This document shows positions 1-7,300 of a stretch of DNA of 64,000 bases, piece after piece. A program made the translations under genes and the position numbers. Each line of letters begins with the position of its first letter. Position 1 is the first letter of the stretch. The stretch is from assembly GCA_015065885.1 (NCBI GenBank), contig SVPJ01000001.1, forward strand, positions 97,466 to 161,465. The letters are read 5' to 3'. The notes beneath the pieces are model-generated. The model was not told the origin of the DNA and ran no database searches. It worked only from the letters and a program-made list of their open reading frames with translations. Source of the DNA: Oscillospiraceae bacterium. GTDB taxonomy: Bacteria; Bacillota; Clostridia; Oscillospirales; Acutalibacteraceae.

Positions 1-794
1 TTGTTCCGCTCGGGAAATGTATTGAAGTTGTTTATCATTAAGATGTGCCCGTTCACCTTCAGGACGGTCACTTTGGTGTCGGCATTCGGGATATCCGACA
101 ACCTTCCCGCCGACCAGTTTCGACCGTAATCGAAGCTTTCACTTATGCAAAGGTACCCTTGACAGGTGCGGCAATACAGAATGATGTGTCCGTCCTCCAC
201 CTCGACCGCGTTCGGCTCCCACAAAGAAACATCGGAAGCAATATAGCCATAGCGGCCAAAAGTTTCCCCATGATCCGCGGAGATGGCAACACCCGAAACA
301 AACGGATATTTAGCACCATCAATATCAAAATCGCTCTTGTATGCAAAGCCACTTCTCGTTTCTTGCCAATATACGGGAAACAAGATTTCACCGTTTGACA
401 TCGTAATGCCTTGCCTGACAGAACAGTTCGTGATCCCGCGCATCGTGACAGGTTCGGTCCAATGTTCGCCACTTTCATCGCAGAATGCGTGAAAGGTCTG
501 CAGTTCCTTATACCACGTTGCCGCATTATACGTGTGAACGACCGCAAAATCCCGCATGCCGTCGCAAAACAGTTCCGTTGCCCAACAGCCGCGTTTTTGG
601 TGAGAAAACAAAATTTCAGGTTTGCTCCATGTCCGCCCGTTATCATAGCTTTTGGTAATCAGTACCACATTTTGGTTATCCGGTTCACGCTCGCCGCCCG
701 AAAGCGAAAGGCAGATCAGCGTGCCATCTTTGGTTTTTCGGATAATCGGCTCTCTGGCATACGTATCGTACCGGGCGATCTGATATTTTTCCAT
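1..794 (-). CDS. Asp-box (BNR) sialidase-like protein, 3' end cut by window
   Basis: Read leftwards from the ATG at 792-794, the frame is open for 264 codons to the window edge, so the C-terminus is missing. A strong ribosome binding site (GGGGG run at 801-806) supports the start. Asp-box motifs of the S-x-D-x-G-x-T-W type occur as SYDNGRTW (about residue 49), SADHGETF (172) and SFDYGRNW (220), with a weaker one near 105. Such repeats mark six-bladed beta-propellers of sialidase/neuraminidase-like enzymes and glycan-binding proteins. There is no signal peptide, so as it stands the protein would be cytoplasmic. Substrate cannot be deduced; catalytic residues of true GH33 sialidases were not identified. 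Confidence 0.75.
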   Translation of the reverse strand, partial: MEKYQIARYDTYAREPIIRKTKDGTLICLSLSGGEREPDNQNVVLITKSYDNGRTWSKPEILFSHQKRGCWATELFCDGMRDFAVVHTYNAATWYKELQTFHAFCDESGEHWTEPVTMRGITNCSVRQGITMSNGEILFPVYWQETRSGFAYKSDFDIDGAKYPFVSGVAISADHGETFGRYGYIASDVSLWEPNAVEVEDGHIILYCRTCQGYLCISESFDYGRNWSAGRLSDIPNADTKVTVLKVNGHILMINNFNTFPERN

Positions 795-998
795 GGAAAT
801 ACCCCCTTTCTGATTCCGCTTGGGAACGCTGTTGTTTCCCATCTTCCATACGTTTCTTTAAGTAGCGGCAGTATCCACTGCCAAGCCGTAATTCCACCTT
901 TGCGGCACGTATAGGTATAGCATACCGCATTTTTTGAAAAAGCACAAGAGAAACCCCGCTTTTTCTTCAAAAGAAAAACAATTTTTTTAAAAAAGCAC

Positions 999-1030
999 TT
1001 GACATTCTCCCCCCTTCGTGGTATTATAAT
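999..1030 (+). promoter_or_regulatory. Promoter of tRNA-Tyr
   Basis: Consensus -35 TTGACA at 999-1004, then TATTAT at 1022-1027 (17-bp spacer) overlapping TATAAT at 1025-1030. It lies 17-20 bp upstream of the tRNA 5' end. The stretch 795-998 otherwise shows only A/T-rich sequence and no gene. Confidence 0.85.
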
Positions 1031-1046
1031 GCACGTCGCTTGATAT

Positions 1047-1131
1047 GGGAGAGTTCCCGAGTGGCCAAAGGGGGCAGACTGTAAATCTGTTGTCTCTGAC
1101 TTCGGTGGTTCGAATCCACCCTCTCCCACCA
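1047..1131 (+). tRNA. tRNA-Tyr (GTA), intact, serves as phage attachment gene
   Basis: An 85-nt type II tRNA with an encoded CCA. The acceptor stem is GGGAGAG (1047-1053) with CTCTCCC (1121-1127), discriminator A, then CCA at 1129-1131. The anticodon arm GCAGA/TCTGT encloses loop CTGTAAA with anticodon GTA (Tyr). A long variable arm, typical of bacterial tRNA-Tyr, and a normal T arm follow. The 3' part from 1074 is identical to the right prophage end, so integration restored the tRNA sequence and the gene should still work. Confidence 0.95.
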
Positions 1132-1133
1132 AC
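1074..1133 (+). repeat. attL core (60-bp direct repeat)
   Basis: Covers the anticodon arm to CCA of tRNA-Tyr plus two bases (AC). It is identical over 60 bp to 37989-38048; identity stops at both sides (G versus T on the left, C versus A on the right). This is the classic outcome of tyrosine-integrase insertion into a tRNA 3' end. Confidence 0.95.
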
Positions 1134-1176
1134 CCCGCAAATCCGCTATTTTAGAGGATTTGCGGGGTTTTTCTTT
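1132..1176 (+). terminator. Rho-independent terminator after tRNA-Tyr, phage-derived side
   Basis: Inverted repeat CCCCGCAAATCC (1133-1144) with GGATTTGCGGGG (1156-1167), 12-bp stem, followed by a T-rich tract. It lies just inside the prophage, so the phage seems to supply its own terminator for the tRNA it enters. The displaced host-side terminator would be the hairpin after attR. Confidence 0.85.
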
Positions 1177-1228
1177 TCCTGTTTTGCTTTTCTGAAATGG
1201 CGATAAAAAACCACTAAAAAATACCGAA

Positions 1229-1250
1229 ATTACGCACGAATTACGCACGA
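1229..1250 (+). repeat. Putative integrase arm-type sites, left
   Basis: Two tandem copies of the 11-mer ATTACGCACGA, about 95 bp inside attL. The same tandem pair occurs in the same orientation at 37934-37955 near attR, and a one-mismatch single copy lies at 1305-1315. Paired repeats on both phage arms are what arm-binding sites of a tyrosine integrase look like; binding itself is inferred. Confidence 0.7.
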
Positions 1251-1260
1251 GAAAACGCCA

Positions 1261-1298
1261 AAAACTACGGCCCGCCGCAAAGCGAGCCGTAGTTTTTT
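1261..1298 (-). terminator. Bidirectional terminator closing the leftward late operon
   Basis: AAAACTACGGC (1261-1271) pairs with GCCGTAGTTTT (1286-1296), 11-bp stem with a 14-nt loop, with T-rich flanks in both orientations. It lies just beyond the stop of the giant phage gene (1340), so it should end late transcription before it runs antisense into tRNA-Tyr. Confidence 0.75.
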
Positions 1299-1339
1299 AA
1301 AAAAATTGCGCACGAAAAATTTTTGTCGTCTTTCGGTCT

Positions 1340-4300
1340 CTATTCCTCCTTCAGCTTCTCTTGCACCTTGAAACTGACCGATTTGCTGAACGGGTTGCTC
1401 TTGGGATTCCACCCCGCATTGGTCGCTTGCCACAGGGCAGCGCGCTGCTGTGAGTTGAGAGACGTCATCGTCTTGAGGTACATGTTCGCTTCCATCTGCG
1501 AGACATTCCCGCTCTCGTCCTTATCGGCCGCTGAGAAATACGTCACCCACTGCGTGGGCGTGACATCGTACCCGCTCACAATCTCAAGTTTGCGGTAGGT
1601 CGAATCCGGCATATATACCGACAGTGCCGCCATCTTTTCCTTTTCGGAAAGCGACATTTTGACGATTGCCTGTTGCTTCTGGCGGGAACTCACCGATTTC
1701 TTCCCTTTCTCGGGAGACAGTGCGTCCACCTTGTTGCAGACCGCCATTACATCCGACCATGACATGCCGGCGTCCATCATCCCTTGGAGCTTTTCCTTAC
1801 CGCTTTCGGATATCACGCTGTAGAGCATCAGTTTCTGCTCATCCGTGAGATCGGCCTTTTCTAACACATCCCGCTTGCTACGCGCGTCCTCTGCATTGCG
1901 TATCGACAAAATCGTGTTATACACCGTCTTGCGATCGGCACCGGAGTCCACGACCTCCTCATACACCTGCGTCTGCTTCACGGACAACCATTTTTCACCC
2001 GAAGCATAGAAGTCGTCCGTTTCCGGCAAAGCGTTTTTGCCGAACATCACCCCACGGATCCATTCGTCCCACGTGCCGTCCACGGGGTACTGCAATCGCT
2101 TATCATCGCCAAAGCCCGTATATGCGCCGCCGCGTATCATAGCGGTAGCACCTTGTGCCGTTTTCTTGATTTGTGTACCCCACGGAATCAGTTGAGCGAT
2201 CAGCTCACCGGCGGTGAGACCCGTGCTCTCCCACCTCGTATCCTTTTCGCCGTCTTCCGGTTTTTCATCCCATATCTCGATGCCCTCTATCACCTTTCCG
2301 AGGACATCGGGGACGGGAATCTTTTCATCCCCTTGGTGAAGCAGAGCAGCGGCGTTGTTAACAAACGGTACGTCGTCGGCAATTTCGCCTACCGTATCCA
2401 AGAATGCCCGTCCCGCATGGAACTCGCGTTTCTCATCCTCGCTCGGCTCACGTCCGTTCAACCATTCCCATGCATCGGTTATCATCTTCCGGAACAGCTG
2501 AACCGTGCTCATTCCCATGCCTTTTGCAACGAAGTTCAAGATCCAACCGCCGACATCGAACGGTGCAGGCGTCGCTCCGTATATCGGCTCGGCTATACGG
2601 TTGTGAATAAATGCCAATAGGAGATACTTGGCAATGTCCCCGGCAACGATCCACGCCGCTCTTGCTGCCCCTTTCTCCTGTGCGATGGCACGTACTTGGC
2701 GCGGCATATCGTGCCGCATCTTATTCCACATCACGAGCACTTCGTTTTGGAACATGTTTCGAAGCGCCGTAAACAGGCTTTTGACTTCCATCGCCACGGC
2801 GCGTTCGCCTTTCATGCGTGAACCCATCAACATCAAGGCTTCATGGTCGGCTTTCCGCATCGCTTCCGTCTCACTCATACCCTTGGCAAGATTTTGTTCG
2901 TAGTAAGCACGAACCGCCATTGAGGACATCATGAGATCCGTTATTTCTGTCAACTTAAATGTCGCCGTCTTGATATTCTTCCACAACGTACCGGGAACGA
3001 GTTCTTTTACGCCGACCTTGTTCGTCAGATAGGGAGACTTGGCGACGAACTGCGCGAATTCATCGCTAATGCGGATCTTTCCGTTTTCCAGTTTGATATG
3101 ACTCGCCAAATTCCACCACGCAGCCTTCGCCGTGTTCCCCAAGCCGGCATGAGCCATCAGCGGCGTAATTTGGCTGAGCTGATTGAGAGCAGAGGACAAG
3201 TTCGCCGCGATCTTTGACAAAGCGATCCAACTGCGTATCCACGCGCTGCGGTTGAGTGATTCACGACTGTCAAAAGATTCGTCCGCTCGGTCCTTCGTGA
3301 GCTGCTTGCCCGCCATCATGTTGGCAAACTCGTCTAACCACGACACCAGATCACTGTAATACTTCGTATCTCTCGCCGCTTGTTCGCGCAGCTCCTCATC
3401 GAATTTATTAAGCAGCGTTTCCACTTCTTCAGCATTAACTGTCTTGGACGTCGGAATCCTCCCGTTTTCGCGCAGGAACTTTTCCTTCTCTGCTGTCGTC
3501 CCCCACCGTTTCTCCTCAAGCAACTCGATCTTCTCGTGCGTTGCGTTGCTTGAAAACTTCTCACGGAACCATGCCGAAGTCGCACGTATACGGGCAATGT
3601 CGTCGATATGGAAGATCATCTCTGCCATAAGCGACACATACTCTTGATATCCTTTGCGGATATCATAAACGGTCGTATCGCCGTGGCGCGAAAGCAGGTG
3701 CGGATTCCACTTTTTGCCGGGGCGGAAAAATTCCGTTTGACCTGCGATCTCGGTCGGCAGCCGATACACACTGTCTTCGATACCCAGCGCCCGCATCACT
3801 GTACTCATACGGCTTTGCGTTTCGGGTTCCTGCAAATGGGGGGCATACCCTTGAATATACCGTATCGGCTCGTATCCGTGCGCCACCAACACCTGATTGA
3901 TCACGACGAAAAGTTTGTCGTACATCTCCGTGTACTTAGCAACAGCATCGTTGACAACTTTCATATCGATATTGGATGTATCCAATATCGCTTTTTGCTC
4001 AAGCCACCACTTGTATTTGTGTGCAAGCTTCATATCTGCTTTGCTGAGGTTGAATTCTTCCGCCACTCGGCGCGGCTTCTGCCCGTTTCTCAGATTGTGC
4101 GCCGCCGCTTCAATGTTCTGACGGTTTATTGACTGCTTCACTCTCTTTTCTACGGTACGCCCTTCCAGCACCACGTGTGTGGCTACGGATTCATCATCCG
4201 TCAGTTTACGCTGTTTGCCTTTGGAATCGGTGAAGAATCGCACGGCATTAAACATACGGTTTATGAAATTGGTCGCATAGCCGTTGTTGTCGTGTATCCC

Positions 4301-7300
4301 GCCGAAAGTGACTTTGTGCATTTTATCGGCGAACTCATCTTCGTGCATCGCCTGTTGCAAAGCGCGGTGCGAATTCATATACATAAGGCCGCCACCCATT
4401 CCGAATGCTATTTGCTTTTTCGGCGCTTTCTTTCCCGTCTGATCTTCAAAAACAAGATCACCAAGCACGTCGTCTATCTCGTGGTACAGTTGCCGTTTTA
4501 CCGATTGCTTGTGCTTGTCCAAACGACTCATGCCTATGGAGTTCAGCGCCGAATAGTATTGCGCCAGATCCTCCATCACCCAACGGCGAACCGTGTGAGG
4601 CGGCAAAGTGATCACGCCGTCCGCCAAAAAGCGAGCATGCTTTTGTTCTTCGTCCGTAGCTTTCCAACGCACCTCTGCATCGTGGGTCGCATCCTCCAAT
4701 TCCTGATACGCCGCGTGTTCCGCCAAAAGGTAATCCGCATCGTCATACGTGGTCACGGGGTTGGCAAACTTGATGCCGAGCTCATCCATTTCGGGTGTCG
4801 TCGTATACCCCTCGTTGGTCAAGCGCATCGCAGACGCTTCCTCGTGCGCGGCGTGTTCCCGCGCACGCTCAACAGCATCTCTCCAATACTCTTGGTCCGC
4901 ATCGTGATGAGTGTCGGTGATATCGTCGATTTCACGTCGAATTCTTTTTCTTTCTCTTCTCGACAATTCTGCCTGTTCCGCTTTTTTCTCCCACTCCGCC
5001 TGCTCGCGTGCGCGCTTGGCGGCGGCTTCGGCGTCGCGGTATTCGCTAATACTATCGAATATCATATCGGCAGCACGTTGTAGTTCTGTGGGTTGCAACG
5101 GCTCGACGATCGTCTTCTTTGCCGACATATTGGCGACTTCGGCGATTCGCCGCAAGCGATCGGCAGGGTTGATTATGTCTGCCGGGAACAGCGCTTCGTT
5201 TTGAAGTTCGCCGCGCATATCCTCATACGCCACGTCGACGCTCACGCCTTCCTTCGAGAAATGGAGTTTTCCGAAATTCTTTTGAAAGAACCGATGGTAA
5301 TCTTCTGCATCGCCGAACTCACTCTTGATATCCGGCGTAACGTTGATTCCCTTATTCCGAATGTATGCTTTCGCTTGTGCAAGTTCTTCGATCTCTTCAT
5401 CATAGCGCTGTTGGCCGAGTTGCTTTTCAAGCACCTCAAAAAGTTTCTCTTTGCTGGTATTCCTCGTGCGGTCGAATGCTTGGATCACCTGCATAAGTTT
5501 AGCTCTGCTCTCACCCTTCAATCCGAGATTGGCAGCAACACTCCCCACGATCTGCCGCAACGATCGTTCGTCAAGGGCGTCGAAGGCATCTTCGCTCACG
5601 TCTTCGTCACCAAAGAGATCTTCATCAACGTACGCGGTGCCGTCTGCGGAAGATGCGGCATCCACATCGGCATCGTCGTCTTCAAAGAGAAGTTCGAAGT
5701 CGTCTACGGAAAAATTCTCCGAGCCGTTCGATGCAGTATCGTGCTTGACATCCTCGCTCACGTATGCTATACTACGAATGAGCCCGAATTTGGTTCCCTC
5801 TAACGGCACAGTGTGGTCGCAGACTTGGAACCATTTTCGGGTTCTTTTTTCGTCTTCGTTTAAGTACAACACTGAGTCATCGGTAATTTGATTTTTCAAA
5901 TCGCCCCGAGAAAAAAAAGTTCGAACCTTGTTTATCAACATTGTGCCGCTTCGGTCTTTAACCATCGTCACCCCAACAAGCACCGGCTTTTCCCCGGCTT
6001 TTGTGAACACCTCTCCGTATACATTTACGGAGTTTTTGATATTTCCCTCCACCCCCTTGTATTCATCGATTACTATAGGATCGTTCAGGATGTCGGAAAT
6101 TCGTTCAAGATCAGCAAGAGTAATCTGCCCCTCGTGTTTCCGCATCGCTGTTCGTATCTTACCTACATCGAAGAACATTCTTTCAGCCGGAAAACCTACT
6201 TGATGCAGAGGACTTCCCTCCGCAACGACTCCTACCTTAACCCGAGTGCCGTCAGAAAGCTCTTCCCACCTGCGGATTTGCTGCTTGAAATACTTGTCCT
6301 CTGTAAAATTCTTTCTTTCCACCGACATTCTTTCCCCGTCGCTTTGCGGCGGGGCGCGGGGAGCGGCGTTCGCTGGGGCGGCGCGACCTTCGCCAAGTGT
6401 GGTGTCGGTCGCGTTCTGCACCGCATCGGAGAACATGGTGGTGTTCGCGCCGAACATATTGATGCCCGCATACGCATCCGCCAGCACTTCGTCCATGATG
6501 GCTTCGTCGGTGCTGTAGACGTCCTGCAGGTTCGTGCGATAGAGATCGGCGATCTCGCCGATCTGTTGGTCGGTGAACTTATTGCGGATGGACTGCCACG
6601 CCCGCTCGCGCAGTTGCGGATACTGCGCCACCAGTTCGTGGAACATCTCGTGCAGGGCGATCTTGGTGGGGGTCAGGTACGGATGATCTGCTTTCACGAT
6701 AATATCGGTATCGGTGCGCACGCCTTTGATCGGGCGCACGCCGCGCGTGCCGTTTATCTCCATCATACCCACCACGAAGCGCAGGTGTTTGCCGGTGACT
6801 GAGTATACGCGGCGGTCGGCCTCTTGCATCTCGGCGTCCCACAGCGACGGAGGCACTTCACGTGCCGTCATCCTATCAGTACCGCGGCTTATTCCGAGAG
6901 ATTTGGTGCTTTGGAAGTGGACACCGCTGCGGGCAACGCGGTCGAGGAGTTGGTCGATGCGCCGTCCCTCACGTCCGCTCGGCTCTGTGCCGCTTCGAAC
7001 GCTTCCAGCTTGTCCTCCGGCACCCACACCAGCAGGCCGTCCTTCGTTTCCATCAAATACGTTTGTGCCATTATTATTTCCTCCTTCATTCGTTGCGGTC
7101 GACTGCAAAACGGGCATTTGCGGGTTGACAGAAGTAGAGATCTGTGATATAGTGGGTGTAGTGGATGTTGTCTGCGCTGCGTTGGGGGCACTTTGCCGGC
7201 CATAGTAACCAGACGACGCCACTATTTTTTTGCTATATATATTCTTAATATCATACAGCACCGCCGTCCCACTTTTTCGTATACCGATGATCACATCCGC

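Noticed and set aside
716..1248. Frames running through the tRNA-Tyr gene
   Set aside because: They translate tRNA and terminator sequence, a common source of false proteins next to tRNA genes; the same artefact recurs at 37909-38305.
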